Shown: positions 1 through 11,449, numbered from the stretch's first letter. The stretch: DNA of 64,000 nucleotides from Chryseobacterium ureilyticum (GCF_900156735.1 NZ_FTOL01000001.1:372001-436000); one strand, 5' to 3'. Numbers and translations are program-made. Notes: generated by a model from the letters alone, not told the origin.

Positions 1-166
1 AATTAAGCAGATGAAAACCTTGTTTTTTTAAATTTAAATTAACATTATTTATACGAAATATTAAAAAATAACTAAAGTGCTTAAAAAACGCCGTATTATC
101 AATTTTTTAATCTTTTAATCATTCTTTTTTAAATCAATTTTTATATTTACATTCAAATTGAAAGCA

Positions 167-589
167 ATGACCCCAGAAAAAAAGAAACTCATCACAGACA
201 GCTTCAACCGTTCCGAAACTTTGAAATTCTATAAAGCAGAACTTCTGGAAGCAGAAACCGATTTTATATCCATTAAAATTCCTAAAATGGAGCTGATGAC
301 CAGAAAAGCAGGAATGTTCAATGGTGCTATGATCGCTTCATTAGTAGATGTTTCCTCAGGATATGCAGCGGTGAGTCATTATCCGGAAGACTGTTATGTG
401 GTAACTGTTGAATTAAAAGTAAATTATCTTCGTCCGGCAATTGGAGATGCTTTGGTGTCAAAATCTTATGTTATTAAAGGAGGAGCGAAAATCAGTGTTA
501 TCAGAACGGAAATCTATGTTCAGAGTGAAGGTTCTGATTCACAAAGTCATGTGGCAACTTCACTGGTAACGATGATGAAGATAAAATAA
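167..589 (+). CDS. PaaI-like hotdog-fold thioesterase
   Basis: About 140 residues with the layout of PaaI/YiiD-type hotdog thioesterases, which hydrolyse acyl-CoA thioesters in the cytoplasm. The central helix segment FNGAMIASLVD, about residues 46-56, takes the place of the usual HGG-x-x-x-x-x-D motif, followed by strands ending VELKVNYLRPA. The ATG at 167 is chosen; a TTG nine bases upstream is in frame and gives three more residues. It stands alone, with the next gene 108 bases away. The substrate cannot be told from sequence. Family assignment is fairly secure, enzyme activity is inferred. Confidence 0.75.
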   Translation: MTPEKKKLITDSFNRSETLKFYKAELLEAETDFISIKIPKMELMTRKAGMFNGAMIASLVDVSSGYAAVSHYPEDCYVVTVELKVNYLRPAIGDALVSKSYVIKGGAKISVIRTEIYVQSEGSDSQSHVATSLVTMMKIK

Positions 590-697
590 CCTATCTATTT
601 CGAAAATGTTCTTTAAACAAAGGGTTTGCTGAATGTTTTTTACTGAAATGGAATGGCTTTTGCTCAACAAAACCAATAAACATTAAAAAATAACGAT

Positions 698-1042
698 ATG
701 AACTTAATTATCCGATTGTTTGTTACGGCAATAGTTGCCTACCTTTTAACTAAAGTTTTACCGGGAGTACATTTTGAAGGCTTCTCATCTGCTATTATCT
801 TTGCAATAGTACTTGGAGTTTTAAACATATTTGTAAAACCAATTTTAAGTCTGTTCGGACTTCCGCTTACTATCATTACCTTAGGATTCTTTGCATTGGT
901 AATCAACGCAGGGATTATCCTTATTGCTGATTATTTTATAGACAGTATGGTGGTAGACGGCTTCTGGTGGGCGTTTATCTTCAGTATTTTATTATCAATT
1001 GTTACTTCACTGGCGAATTCAATGTTCTCGGATGGAGATTAG
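698..1042 (+). CDS. Phage-holin-4 superfamily (YvlD-like) membrane protein
   Basis: A 114-residue, almost wholly hydrophobic protein with about four membrane segments. Its N-terminal LLTKVLPGVHFEGF and central KPILSLFGLPLTIITLGFF segments are typical of the PF04020 / YvlD family of small inner-membrane proteins. Despite the family name these are ordinary chromosomal genes, not evidence of a prophage, and no phage gene lies nearby. Role unknown. A rho-independent terminator follows directly. Confidence 0.8.
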   Translation: MNLIIRLFVTAIVAYLLTKVLPGVHFEGFSSAIIFAIVLGVLNIFVKPILSLFGLPLTIITLGFFALVINAGIILIADYFIDSMVVDGFWWAFIFSILLSIVTSLANSMFSDGD

Positions 1043-1071
1043 TAGATTTTATAAGATATAATATAAAAAAG

Positions 1072-1099
1072 TCCGTTGGTAGGTGCCAGCGGATTTTTT
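1072..1099 (+). terminator. Rho-independent terminator after the YvlD-like gene
   Basis: Eight-base arms (TCCGTTGG / CCAGCGGA, one T-G pair) with a six-base loop, flanked by an A-run upstream and followed by six T. Confidence 0.75.
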
Positions 1100-1262
1100 A
1101 TGCCTTAATGTTTTCCAATTAGAGACGGTTACAGTTAATAAAAATAATAAACTGGACTGTTTTCTTGTCTTCTCTTACTTTTAAACCTTTCTTCTTTTGA
1201 TATTTTATTGTGTATTGTCAATTTTAATTGTTAATTCTTTCGGTAATTTTTATTTTAAATAT

Positions 1263-1270
1263 TAACTTTG
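1263..1270 (+). promoter_or_regulatory. TAnnTTTG -7 element for the S9 peptidase gene
   Basis: TAACTTTG matches the Bacteroidetes -7 consensus TAnnTTTG. It lies 78 bases before the start codon, implying a leader of about 70 bases. No clear -33 TTTG is visible. The rest of the 306-base gap from 1043 holds only the terminator above and AT-rich sequence. Confidence 0.5.
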
Positions 1271-1348
1271 GCAATCTTTGAATTTAATGAAAGGGTTTTA
1301 TGAGATCACTGTGATTTTGTAAGGTCCGATAAAAATGAATATCAACAT

Positions 1349-3343
1349 ATGAAACTTAAGTACAGCCTGCTGGCTTTGGCAGCTCCGCTTTTAATGAATG
1401 CACAACAATTAATGACGCCTGAGATTCTTTGGACTTTGAAAAAAGTAGGAGTACAGGCAGTTTCACCAGATCAAGCTTCTCTTATCTATAAAGTAGGACA
1501 GGTAGATCTGAAGACAGAAAAAACAAAAAACGAGAACTATTTTCTTAATGTTCTTAATAATCAGTCTTCAAAAATCGATTTCGGTAAAAAATCTCTGATC
1601 CAGTGGGATAAAAACGGAATTTATGCTCAGGAAGGAGATAAAATCTATCTTTCAAAAGATGCAGGAAAAACGTGGGCAGAATTTTATACTATCGGTGAAG
1701 TAGATAACATCGTGATTTCTCCTGATGGAAAAAGAATTGCTTTCAGTAAGCAGGTTTTGGTAGAAAAATTGATGGGGAAAGACAAATACAGCGATACTCC
1801 TAAAACTACCGCTCAGGTATATACAGACCTTAATCACAGACACTGGGATTATTTCAACGAAGGGAAATACAACCATGTATTTGTGGTAAATACTGCCGAT
1901 AAAGTAGAGGCTGCTAAAGATTTGTTAGAAGGTAAAACCTGGGATTCTCCACAAAGACCTTTCGGAGGTGCTGAAGATTTTATCTGGAGCCCGGATTCTG
2001 CACAGCTTTTATATGTCACAAAACCTAAAAGTGGTAAAGAGTATGCAACAAGTACCAATACGGATATCTTCGCATATGATATGGCAACAGGAACAACAAA
2101 AAACCTGACGGAAACCAATAAAGGATATGACGTAAACCCAAAATTTAGCCCGGACGGAAAATCTCTGACCTGGCAAAGTATGGCTAGAGATGGGTATGAA
2201 GCTGATAAAAATGACGTGAAAATCATGGATTGGAAGTCTGGAAAGACAACTAATCTTACAGCAGCTTGGGATGACAGCGTTTCCGGAGATGTACTTTGGG
2301 GTGCAGATTCAAAAACAATTTACTTTACAGCTGCTTACAGAGGAACAAAACAATTGTTCTCTTTAGATTCAAAATCTGCAAAAGTACAACAGATCACCAA
2401 AGGAGACTTTGATGTGAATGAAGTTTTCACAGACAATAAGACTTCAGTTTTAGTAGGAAGAACAGATGTAAACCATGCTACGGAATTATTCTCTGTAAAC
2501 CTTAAAAACGGAGAAATGAAGCAGGTTACCGAGACAAATAAAGATGCTTATGCTAAATTGGCTCAAGGTAAATCTGAACTTAAAATGGTAAAAACTTCAG
2601 ACGGAAAAGAAATGGGAGTATGGTTCCATTATCCGCCGAATTTTGATCCAAACAAAAAATATCCAACATTAGTATACTGCCAGGGAGGACCACAGTCTGC
2701 ATTGACGCAATATTTCAGCATCAGATGGAACTTTGCTTTGATGACGGCAAACGATTATATCGTAGTCGCTCCAAACAGAAGAGGTATGCCAGGTTGGGGA
2801 ACAAAATGGAATGAAGAGATTTCAAAAGACTGGGGCGGACAGCCAATGAGAGATTATCTTGCAGCAACAGATTATGCTAAGACATTACCATACGTAGACG
2901 GTGATAGAGTAGCAGCTGTAGGAGCAAGTTACGGAGGTTATAGCGTATTTATGTTGGCTGGAATTCATGAAAACAGATTCAAAACATTTATCGCTCACGA
3001 TGGATTATTTGATATGAAATCATGGTATCTTACAACAGAAGAACTTTGGTTTGCAAACTGGGATATCGGTTCTCCATGGGAAAAACCGCAGCCAAAAGCT
3101 TATACAGAGTTTAATCCAAGCAACTTCGTAGAAAAATGGAACAAACCTATCATGATTGTTCAGGGTGGAATTGATTTCCGTGTACCTTACGAACAAGGAC
3201 AGGAAGCTTTCCAGGCTGCAAAATTAAGAGGATTGAAATCTAAATTGGTTTACTTCCCGAATGAAAATCACTGGGTACTTCATCCACAAAACGGATTGGT
3301 ATGGCAGAGAGAATTCTTTGACTGGTTAAAAGAAACATTATAA
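1349..3343 (+). CDS. S9 family (prolyl oligopeptidase / dipeptidyl-peptidase-like) peptidase
   Basis: A 664-residue secreted serine peptidase. Residues 1-18 form a signal peptide ending NAQ. Residues ~30-420 carry WD40/TolB-like propeller blades (repeated SPDGK and WSPDSAQ motifs), and the last ~250 residues are an alpha/beta hydrolase domain. The catalytic triad is visible: Ser527 in GASYGGYS, Asp in GGIDFRVPYEQG and His in NENHWVLHP. This layout fits periplasmic dipeptidyl peptidases and acylaminoacyl-peptidases of family S9B/S9C that trim peptides for uptake. Exact cleavage specificity is not determinable. The gene is monocistronic, with its own promoter and terminator. Confidence 0.9.
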   Translation: MKLKYSLLALAAPLLMNAQQLMTPEILWTLKKVGVQAVSPDQASLIYKVGQVDLKTEKTKNENYFLNVLNNQSSKIDFGKKSLIQWDKNGIYAQEGDKIYLSKDAGKTWAEFYTIGEVDNIVISPDGKRIAFSKQVLVEKLMGKDKYSDTPKTTAQVYTDLNHRHWDYFNEGKYNHVFVVNTADKVEAAKDLLEGKTWDSPQRPFGGAEDFIWSPDSAQLLYVTKPKSGKEYATSTNTDIFAYDMATGTTKNLTETNKGYDVNPKFSPDGKSLTWQSMARDGYEADKNDVKIMDWKSGKTTNLTAAWDDSVSGDVLWGADSKTIYFTAAYRGTKQLFSLDSKSAKVQQITKGDFDVNEVFTDNKTSVLVGRTDVNHATELFSVNLKNGEMKQVTETNKDAYAKLAQGKSELKMVKTSDGKEMGVWFHYPPNFDPNKKYPTLVYCQGGPQSALTQYFSIRWNFALMTANDYIVVAPNRRGMPGWGTKWNEEISKDWGGQPMRDYLAATDYAKTLPYVDGDRVAAVGASYGGYSVFMLAGIHENRFKTFIAHDGLFDMKSWYLTTEELWFANWDIGSPWEKPQPKAYTEFNPSNFVEKWNKPIMIVQGGIDFRVPYEQGQEAFQAAKLRGLKSKLVYFPNENHWVLHPQNGLVWQREFFDWLKETL

Positions 3344-3353
3344 TATATCAATG

Positions 3354-3379
3354 AAAGCGGGCTAAAGCCCGCTTTTTTT
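3354..3379 (+). terminator. Rho-independent terminator of the S9 peptidase gene
   Basis: Perfect GC-rich hairpin GCGGGC-TAAA-GCCCGC extended by A-T pairs and followed by a T-run, 11 bases after the stop codon. Confidence 0.9.
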
Positions 3380-3457
3380 ATGTTGAAGAGTTCAATGATT
3401 TCACCAGGCGAGGTGATTTTTTGATTTTTATATTATTCATAGCAGGAAATTCAATAG

Positions 3458-3520
3458 GAGTGAGCTTTAGCCCACTTTACTTATAAAATCAATTCCATTG
3501 GCTTTAGCCAAAACCTAAGG
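3458..3520. repeat. Intergenic repeat with GGCTTTAGCC cores
   Basis: Two short palindromes, GAGCTTTAGCCCAC at about 3462 and GGCTTTAGCC at 3500-3509, sit about 30 bases apart in non-coding DNA. The phrasing resembles an interspersed element that I recall from Chryseobacterium intergenic regions; that attribution is from memory and unverified. Confidence 0.4.
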
Positions 3521-3590
3521 AACTATATACTTCAACTTCAACCCGATTAATTGGCAGTAAATAACATAATCAAAATACATATATTTGAAT

Positions 3591-4091
3591 ATGCAAAACC
3601 GTATTTCTTCATTTTCTCCACTCATTGATGATCAATCTGAAATTCTGATTCTGGGTTCAATTCCGGGAGTGAAATCTTTGGAAAAGCAACAGTATTACGC
3701 CCATCCGCAAAACAAATTCTGGAAAATCATCTTTGAACTCCTGTACGAAGAATTTACAGAAAACTATACTGAAAGGTTGAAGATATTAAAGAAACATCAC
3801 ATTGCTCTTTGGGATGTTATTGATACCTGCGAAAGAAAAGGAAGCCTGGATTCCGAAATTAAAAATGAAGAAACCAACCAGATTGCTGAATTATTGGAAG
3901 AACATCCGAATGTGAAAGCCATCTTTTGCAATGGTGGGAAATCCTATAAAAGTTTACAAAAACTATTAGGGAAAAATTACAGATTACCAATTTACCAATT
4001 ACCGTCTACTAGCCCGCTTCATACTGTTTCTTTTGAGAAAAAGTATGAGGAATGGAAAGTGATTTTGGAGTTTTTAGGTGAAGAAGTTTGA
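3591..4091 (+). CDS. Hypoxanthine/uracil-DNA glycosylase (UDG superfamily, family 6-like)
   Basis: A 166-residue cytoplasmic base-excision repair enzyme. The N-terminal block ILGSIPGVKSL followed by YYAHPQNKFW is the signature of the hypoxanthine-DNA glycosylase group (UDG family 6), and the C-terminal LPSTSPLH block matches the family's second active-site motif. It would remove hypoxanthine or related deaminated bases from DNA. The ATG at 3591 is preferred over an in-frame TTG at 3585. It is a single gene. Substrate preference is inferred from family resemblance only. Confidence 0.8.
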   Translation: MQNRISSFSPLIDDQSEILILGSIPGVKSLEKQQYYAHPQNKFWKIIFELLYEEFTENYTERLKILKKHHIALWDVIDTCERKGSLDSEIKNEETNQIAELLEEHPNVKAIFCNGGKSYKSLQKLLGKNYRLPIYQLPSTSPLHTVSFEKKYEEWKVILEFLGEEV

Positions 4092-4159
4092 GTGTTGTAG
4101 AATATTAGACTAGGGTTGGGCTTTAGTTTTTCAATAGTACTATGATTAATAAAAGATAG

Positions 4160-4222
4160 ATTCCTACGGAATGACAAAGTGTGCGGATATTCTAAACGCT
4201 CTGTTGGTCATTCTGTAGGAAT
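4160..4222. repeat. Palindromic intergenic repeat, ATTCCTACGGAATGAC family, copy 1
   Basis: Arms ATTCCTACGGAATGAC (4160-4175) and GTCATTCTGTAGGAAT (4207-4222) are inverted with one mismatch around a 31-base loop. A second copy of the same family lies at 41421-41473. It sits between two convergent genes. Confidence 0.75.
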
Positions 4223-4254
4223 TTCAATATTGTAATTTTGATAGGGAGATAAAG

Positions 4255-5276
4255 TTAGCAGCCTAAATATGCTCTCAAACCTTTCAGTAGCTCCAATTGA
4301 TTCTTTGTACGATCCAGATTATGTTCCGGATATTGGGTAGAATAATAGGTGCTTCCGTTCAGATAATCCGTCAGAAAACGAATTTCCTGAATATAAATAG
4401 CGACCTGAGCAGCATAATCAAGACTCAAAATTTCTAGAGGAGTAAGTTTTTCTTTTAAATAAAATAAAAATCCTTCTTTTACAACCTTATACATTTCAGA
4501 ATTAAAGTTGTTTTTGGCGCTTCCGTCATCTTCGAGTGTAGTATTTGTATAAGATTGGATCATCGTTCCAAAATCATATAGAACAGTAGAAATCATCATC
4601 GTATCCAGATCAATAACGGCTAACGGTTTATGATGTTGATCGAAGAGAATATTGCTGATCTTTACATCTGCATGGATAATTCTTTTAGGAATCTGATTGT
4701 TCTTCTCCATTTCGATCCATTGATCTGGCAAGGACAGAAGCTGGTTGGTAATCTCTATTTCTGCTTTTGCATTTTCTTTTAACGAAGGAATGGCATTTTC
4801 AAGTGCATTTTTATAATCTGAAACCCTTTTCTCAAAATTAAGGAAATTAGGAAGAGAATCTTCAATTGCTGGCAGCTTTTCAGTATTTACGGTGTTCAGA
4901 AAATAACTGAAGGCTTTAGCTGCTTCAAAAGCCGTTTGTAAAGATGGAGCCGTAAGAAAAGTAGTGCTGTTTTCTATAAAACTTAACATACGCCATGAAT
5001 CACCATTGGCATCCTTTACCAGAAACTTGTTCGTTAGAGAAAGAACGGGGTCTATAATTTGAAACTGATAATTATTGGATTGAAGAATTTCATTAATCAT
5101 TAAATGATTTTTGACAATCACTTCCGGCTGTTTGAAAACATGAGTATTGATTTTTTGTAGGATAAATTTTTTCTCATGATCCTTATCTTCTAAAAGATAG
5201 GTGGTATTGATCAAACCATCAGTAATAGGAGTGAGGTCGTAATGATCTGTCCCGATAAATTCAAGTACAATAGTAT

Positions 5277-5286
<10 letters not shown>
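4255..5286 (-). CDS. Sugar kinase of the phosphotransferase family (N-acetylhexosamine 1-kinase-like)
   Basis: A 343-residue member of the aminoglycoside/choline phosphotransferase (APH) fold. The catalytic Brenner-type motif is visible as IIHADVKISNILFD and the metal-binding aspartate in VIDLDTM. It is the last gene of a three-gene minus-strand operon and overlaps the nucleotidyltransferase gene before it by 10 bases. The pairing of an APH-fold kinase with a sugar nucleotidyltransferase matches N-acetylhexosamine 1-kinase (NahK/LnpB) pathways, which phosphorylate GalNAc or GlcNAc at C1. The GH109-type glycosidase at the operon head makes GalNAc the best guess for substrate. Other hexoses or a choline-type substrate are possible. 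Function is inference from motif and context. Confidence 0.7.
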
Positions 5287-7572
<2,286 letters not shown>

Positions 7573-7906
7573 CTATTTTTTTCTTAAATATATTAAATCT
7601 TTTGTAAATCACGATAGGGTGGGAGAAAGGAGGGGTAGATAAGAGAGTTTCGGGTAATAGATATGGGGTGCGAGATCCGAGATTGAGAATATTAATGGTT
7701 TAGGATAAGGGAGAAATATACTGAATGGCTTATTATAGCTTCTAGAAAAACAATCATCTCATTATATGATCATTCCCATCCTTTGGAGGGGTGGCAAAAA
7801 TTCAAAAAATTTTTGACGGGGTGGTTAATAAAGGATTAAACTTATATAAAATTCACCATTCACTTGCGGAGCAAAATTGACTATTGATCTCTAAATCAAA
7901 AATTAA
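7573..7906. other. Gene-free gap upstream of the GH109 operon
   Basis: This 334-base gap contains purine-rich sequence (about 7610-7710) and the GGGGTGGC repeat described separately. A weak TATATTTA element on the minus strand just before 7572 may be the -7 box of the GH109 operon. No open frame of note. Confidence 0.4.
7776..7826. repeat. Interspersed repeat with CCTTTGGAGGGGTGGC core
   Basis: CCCATCCTTTGGAGGGGTGGC is followed by an AAAATTCAAAAAATTTTT spacer and GACGGGGTGGTT. A diverged relative (CCTCCT-T-run-GAGGAGGTGTC) lies at 56675-56735. The form resembles a repeat that I recall as frequent in Flavobacteriia intergenic DNA. Confidence 0.5.
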
Positions 7907-8980
7907 TCACTGCCCATAGTAAGCCTTGATCAGCTTTTCTCTCATTTTGTTCAGGTATTTGATGTCTTTTGTATTGGAAAGAATGATTAAGCTTAGGTTT
8001 TTATCAACCAGATGAACCCAGTTTGCACTATGTCCATAACCTTCTCCCTGTCGTTCTGCAAATATTGTATTGATGATGCCAAATTGTTTAGGATATACCC
8101 AGAAACCTAATGCTGTATCTTCTAATTTTTTGTCAGCAGTAAGCATGATTTCCAAGGTCTTTTTATTAAATAACAGAGAATTAAATATTGCCTGATCAAA
8201 AATTAACAGATCTTTGGGAGTGGAATACATAGCCCCGGCAGAATAGAAATTATCAATATAGGTATTGGTAGGCATATAGAGAGCGAACGGATCGGATGGT
8301 TCTGCCGAATATCCTTCATCTATATTCTTGATAATATCATTGTGATGAAGAAAGCCGGTATTGTCCATTTTGAGAGGAATTAATATTTGCTCTTTGAGAA
8401 CCTCTTCAAAGGGCTTTTTGTATATCTTTTCAATAATTTTTCCCAGCAGAATAAAATCTCCATTATTATAACTGAATTTTGTTCCGGGTGGATCTATTAA
8501 TTTCTCAGAAAGATAAGTAGTGATAAAATCATCAAGATTCCAGATTGTATTATCATAAGCCTGATGAATAAGTTCCGGCGAGCTGAGATCTTTATTTTCT
8601 CTGCCACTGCTGTAAGTGAGTAGATTTCGGATCGTTGCTTTTTGGGCTGCTTCTCCTTTATATTCGGGATAATAGGTGGCGATGGTTGCATTTAAATCAA
8701 TCTTTCCTTTTTCATAAAGCTGCATGATCAGGACAGCAGTAAAAGTCTTTGTAAGAGAGAAAATATGAAATCGCGTTTCATCCGAAAAAGGAATATTATA
8801 ATGCTTGTTGGATAGCCCTTTGTAAGTAAGTAGTTCAGTTTTTCCATTTTTGGCTAATAAAACCGAACCGTTGAAATTATCTTTTTTCACACAGGAATCG
8901 ATGACTTGCTCTACTTTCTGTATCTGTGGGTAGGCTACATTGATGATCATCAAGAATAGCCCTGATAGGATATTTTTCAT
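7907..8980 (-). CDS. Secreted serine hydrolase (class C beta-lactamase/DD-peptidase fold)
   Basis: A 357-residue protein with a signal peptide (residues 1-18, ending AYPQ). The SxxK motif SLTK and the YxN motif YNN are in place; the third motif appears as HSA rather than HxG. This is the beta-lactamase/transpeptidase-like family PF00144, whose members include esterases, D-aminopeptidases and penicillin-binding proteins as well as AmpC enzymes. Specific substrate unknown. A TATCTTTG promoter element lies in the 60-base gap before it, so it is probably transcribed apart from the AIM24 gene. Confidence 0.8.
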   Translation of the reverse strand: MKNILSGLFLMIINVAYPQIQKVEQVIDSCVKKDNFNGSVLLAKNGKTELLTYKGLSNKHYNIPFSDETRFHIFSLTKTFTAVLIMQLYEKGKIDLNATIATYYPEYKGEAAQKATIRNLLTYSSGRENKDLSSPELIHQAYDNTIWNLDDFITTYLSEKLIDPPGTKFSYNNGDFILLGKIIEKIYKKPFEEVLKEQILIPLKMDNTGFLHHNDIIKNIDEGYSAEPSDPFALYMPTNTYIDNFYSAGAMYSTPKDLLIFDQAIFNSLLFNKKTLEIMLTADKKLEDTALGFWVYPKQFGIINTIFAERQGEGYGHSANWVHLVDKNLSLIILSNTKDIKYLNKMREKLIKAYYGQ

Positions 8981-9020
8981 AGGTTCGTAATATAAGCGTA
9001 ATGAACTGAATTACTTACTT

Positions 9021-9028
9021 CAAAGATA
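9021..9028 (-). promoter_or_regulatory. TAnnTTTG -7 element for the serine hydrolase gene
   Basis: TATCTTTG read on the minus strand, 41 bases before the ATG at 8980. It lies between the AIM24 stop codon and this start. Confidence 0.55.
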
Positions 9029-9040
9029 GCTATTTATGAA

Positions 9041-9733
9041 TTACTTTTCCATATAATATACCTCCTCATAAGGTTGAATAAGTACCCATCCGTGTCCTGA
9101 AAATTTCATTTGAAATTCTTCACCACTTCCTCTTCCTATAAGGCTTTTGAAAGAAACATTCGTCTTCAGCTCCGGGCTAAGGTTTCCGGACCATGCAACC
9201 GTAGCATTAGGATCTGTGAAAACAGGAGTGTCAGGTGTTACCAGTAAAGTTAAAGGATCTCCATGAGTAGTAATTGCGATATGTCCCGTTCCTGAAAGCT
9301 TTACCTGAAAAAGACCGCCGGACATCATTCCTGCAATACTTTTAAGCATGGTGATATCACTTTTTACACTTTGTTCATGAGCTAAAACATCATTTCCATT
9401 CACACAAACAGATTCATTATTCAGGTAAAGGATACGAACTTTCTTTCCGGAATCTGCTACATATAATTTTCCCGTTCCTTCAGCCTTCATCAGTTTGCTC
9501 CCTTCACCACTGATTGCCTTCTTCAAAAGGTTTCCGAGCCCGCCAGATAACATGCCCTGTCTTTCAAAATTGATGCTTCCAACATAGCTTACCATGCTTC
9601 CTCTTTTTGTCCATACCGCCTGATTATTAAGATTAATTTCCAGAAGATGTTTAGTTTCCAGCTCAAAATAATCTCTCTGTTGTGGATTCTCCTTCGTCTC
9701 ATTGATAAACGCTTCAATTGAATATTTGCTCAT
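9041..9733 (-). CDS. AIM24 family protein
   Basis: A 230-residue protein of the AIM24/TRAP-like beta-sandwich family (PF01987). It shows the family's glycine-rich blocks, for example the loop around residues 60-80, the KLSGTGHIAI segment and the C-terminal MKFSGHGWVLIQPYEE. Bacterial members are widespread cytoplasmic proteins without an assigned reaction; the yeast namesake is mitochondrial. No signal peptide or membrane segment. Function unknown. Confidence 0.85.
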   Translation of the reverse strand: MSKYSIEAFINETKENPQQRDYFELETKHLLEINLNNQAVWTKRGSMVSYVGSINFERQGMLSGGLGNLLKKAISGEGSKLMKAEGTGKLYVADSGKKVRILYLNNESVCVNGNDVLAHEQSVKSDITMLKSIAGMMSGGLFQVKLSGTGHIAITTHGDPLTLLVTPDTPVFTDPNATVAWSGNLSPELKTNVSFKSLIGRGSGEEFQMKFSGHGWVLIQPYEEVYYMEK

Positions 9734-9805
9734 AATTATAATTTTTTAATTTGTTGTTTTTATATTGATAGTGTCTTAAGTTTGTCGAGTTTATATGCTC
9801 GTTTG

Positions 9806-10190
9806 TTACTTAACAACTTCATCGAAATCCAGTTTTTCATTCGGTTTATTAATTCTGATTCTTCTTTTTTTACCCCAATAATTTGACGATAAAATATAGA
9901 TATGATAGTTTTTCCATATTATTTTGGAGTCTCAATCAGATAGGTCTCCGCCTTCTTTGTAGCTATTTTTATCATCATTTACGTAATAATCTTCAGTTTT
10001 TAAATGAAAATCAAATCATATGAAAACACACTCATCAATTCGTCCGCTCTAGCTACATGATTCAATTTTATTTCTGTTAGGAAGCGGATTATCAATGAAA
10101 TATATTTTACTTTTAGATTCCAAACTTAATTTCAATTTTCCAAAAATACTCTTTTTAACCTTTAAAATTTCCCGTAAAATCACGGTTTTA
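9806..10190 (-). pseudogene. Decayed gene remnant with three in-frame stops
   Basis: One minus-strand frame reads protein-like sequence for about 130 codons, interrupted by stops at 10049-10051 (TAG), 10016-10018 (TGA) and 9932-9934 (TGA), and ends at a TAA at 9806-9808. Readable segments include KIYFIDNPLPNRNKIESCS, EDYYVNDDKNSYKEGGDLSD and YHIYILSSNYWGKKRRIRI. No frameshift is needed, and the TGA at 9932 could be a former TGG. The 5' end is lost: upstream in this frame lies the queA promoter. I do not recognise the family. Chance open sequence in AT-rich DNA remains possible. Confidence 0.4.
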
Positions 10191-10211
10191 TATTTGATTG
10201 AAAAATAATAC

Positions 10212-10243
10212 TTGACAAAGGGGTATTCAATGTCGTATATTTG
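10212..10243 (+). promoter_or_regulatory. Promoter of queA
   Basis: TTGAC at 10212-10216 and TATATTTG at 10236-10243 are separated by 19 bases, matching the Bacteroidetes -33/-7 arrangement. It implies a leader of roughly 50 bases before queA. Confidence 0.7.
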
Positions 10244-10298
10244 CACTCCGAAAATTACATCATGTAATTTCAATAATTTTTAAACCGTAATTTAAAAA

Positions 10299-11348
10299 AT
10301 GAAAACATCAGATTTTAATTTTGATCTTCCTGCGGAATTATTGGCAGAACACCCATCAGAGCACAGAGACGAAGCTAGATTAATGGTTCTTGATAGAAAA
10401 ACACAAACTATCGAGCACAAATTATTCAAAGATGTAGTTGATTATTTTGATGAGGAGGATTTGTTTATCTTCAATAATACTAAGGTTTTCCCTGCACGTC
10501 TTTATGGAAATAAAGAAAAAACAGGTGCTAAAATCGAGGTTTTCTTATTAAGAGAGCTTGACAAGGAAACAAGAGTTTGGGATGTTTTAGTAGATCCGGC
10601 AAGAAAAATCAGAATTGGTAACAAATTATTCTTCACTGAAGACGAATCTTTGGTAGCTGAGGTTATCGATAACACTACTTCAAGAGGAAGAACATTAAGA
10701 TTCTTATTCGACGGTTCTTACGACGAATTCAGAGCGAAACTTAAGGAATTAGGAGAAACTCCACTTCCTAAATATATCAAAAGAGCAGTAGAACCAGAAG
10801 ATGCTGAAAGATACCAGACAATCTACGCTAAAGTAGAAGGGGCGGTAGCTGCACCTACAGCAGGTCTTCACTTCTCTAAGCACTTGATGAAGAGATTAGA
10901 GATCAAAGGAATTAATTTTGCGGAAGTAACGCTTCACGTAGGATTAGGAACTTTCAACCCGATTGAGGTAGAAGATCTTTCTAAGCACAAAATGGAATCT
11001 GAAGAGATCATCATTGATGAGAAAAATGCTCTTATCATCAACAAAGCAGTAGAATCTCACAGAAGAGTTTGTGCAGTAGGTACTACTACCATGAGAGCAT
11101 TGGAAACTTCTGTTTCTTCAAACAAAAAAATCTCTGCTTTCAACGGTTGGACGAATAAATTCATCTACCCGCCTCACGATTTCGGAGTTGCTAACACTAT
11201 GATCACAAACTTCCACACACCGAAGTCTACATTGATCATGATGATTGCTGCATTTGCAGGAAGAGATTTCGTAATGCATGCTTATGAAGAAGCCGTAAAA
11301 GAAAAGTACAAATTCTATTCTTACGGTGATGCAATGCTTATTTTGTAA
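10299..11348 (+). CDS. queA: S-adenosylmethionine:tRNA ribosyltransferase-isomerase
   Basis: A 349-residue enzyme of the queuosine pathway. It transfers the ribosyl moiety of SAM to preQ1 at tRNA position 34 to give epoxyqueuosine. Family blocks are clear across the length: the start [23 protein letters not shown], the middle [12 protein letters not shown] and the C-terminal [17 protein letters not shown]. Full length for the family. It stands upstream of rlmN, another RNA-modification gene, separated by a strong inverted repeat. No preQ1 riboswitch was seen in the short leader. Confidence 0.97.
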   Translation: MKTSDFNFDLPAELLAEHPSEHRDEARLMVLDRKTQTIEHKLFKDVVDYFDEEDLFIFNNTKVFPARLYGNKEKTGAKIEVFLLRELDKETRVWDVLVDPARKIRIGNKLFFTEDESLVAEVIDNTTSRGRTLRFLFDGSYDEFRAKLKELGETPLPKYIKRAVEPEDAERYQTIYAKVEGAVAAPTAGLHFSKHLMKRLEIKGINFAEVTLHVGLGTFNPIEVEDLSKHKMESEEIIIDEKNALIINKAVESHRRVCAVGTTTMRALETSVSSNKKISAFNGWTNKFIYPPHDFGVANTMITNFHTPKSTLIMMIAAFAGRDFVMHAYEEAVKEKYKFYSYGDAMLIL

Positions 11349-11352
11349 TTAA

Positions 11353-11432
11353 TTTTAAATTATAGATTATAAATTTTAGATTGGATTCTAACCTTCGGAA
11401 GGGATTTTAATCTAAAATTTATAATTTAAAAT
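11353..11432. repeat. Large inverted repeat between queA and rlmN
   Basis: ATTATAAATTTTAGATT (11366-11382) pairs perfectly with AATCTAAAATTTATAAT (11409-11425), and the centre holds a further CCTT-CGG-AAGG hairpin, so the whole block can form a long stem. It could end queA transcription or tune read-through into rlmN, or be an AT-rich mobile repeat. Confidence 0.6.
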
Positions 11433-11449
11433 CTATAATCAACACTATT

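Noticed and set aside
698..1042. Prophage evidence from the holin-family name.
   Set aside because: The family is common in non-phage chromosomes and no phage structural or integrase gene is in the window.
10244..10298. preQ1 riboswitch before queA.
   Set aside because: The leader is about 50 bases and shows no C-rich loop/A-rich tail arrangement that I could identify.
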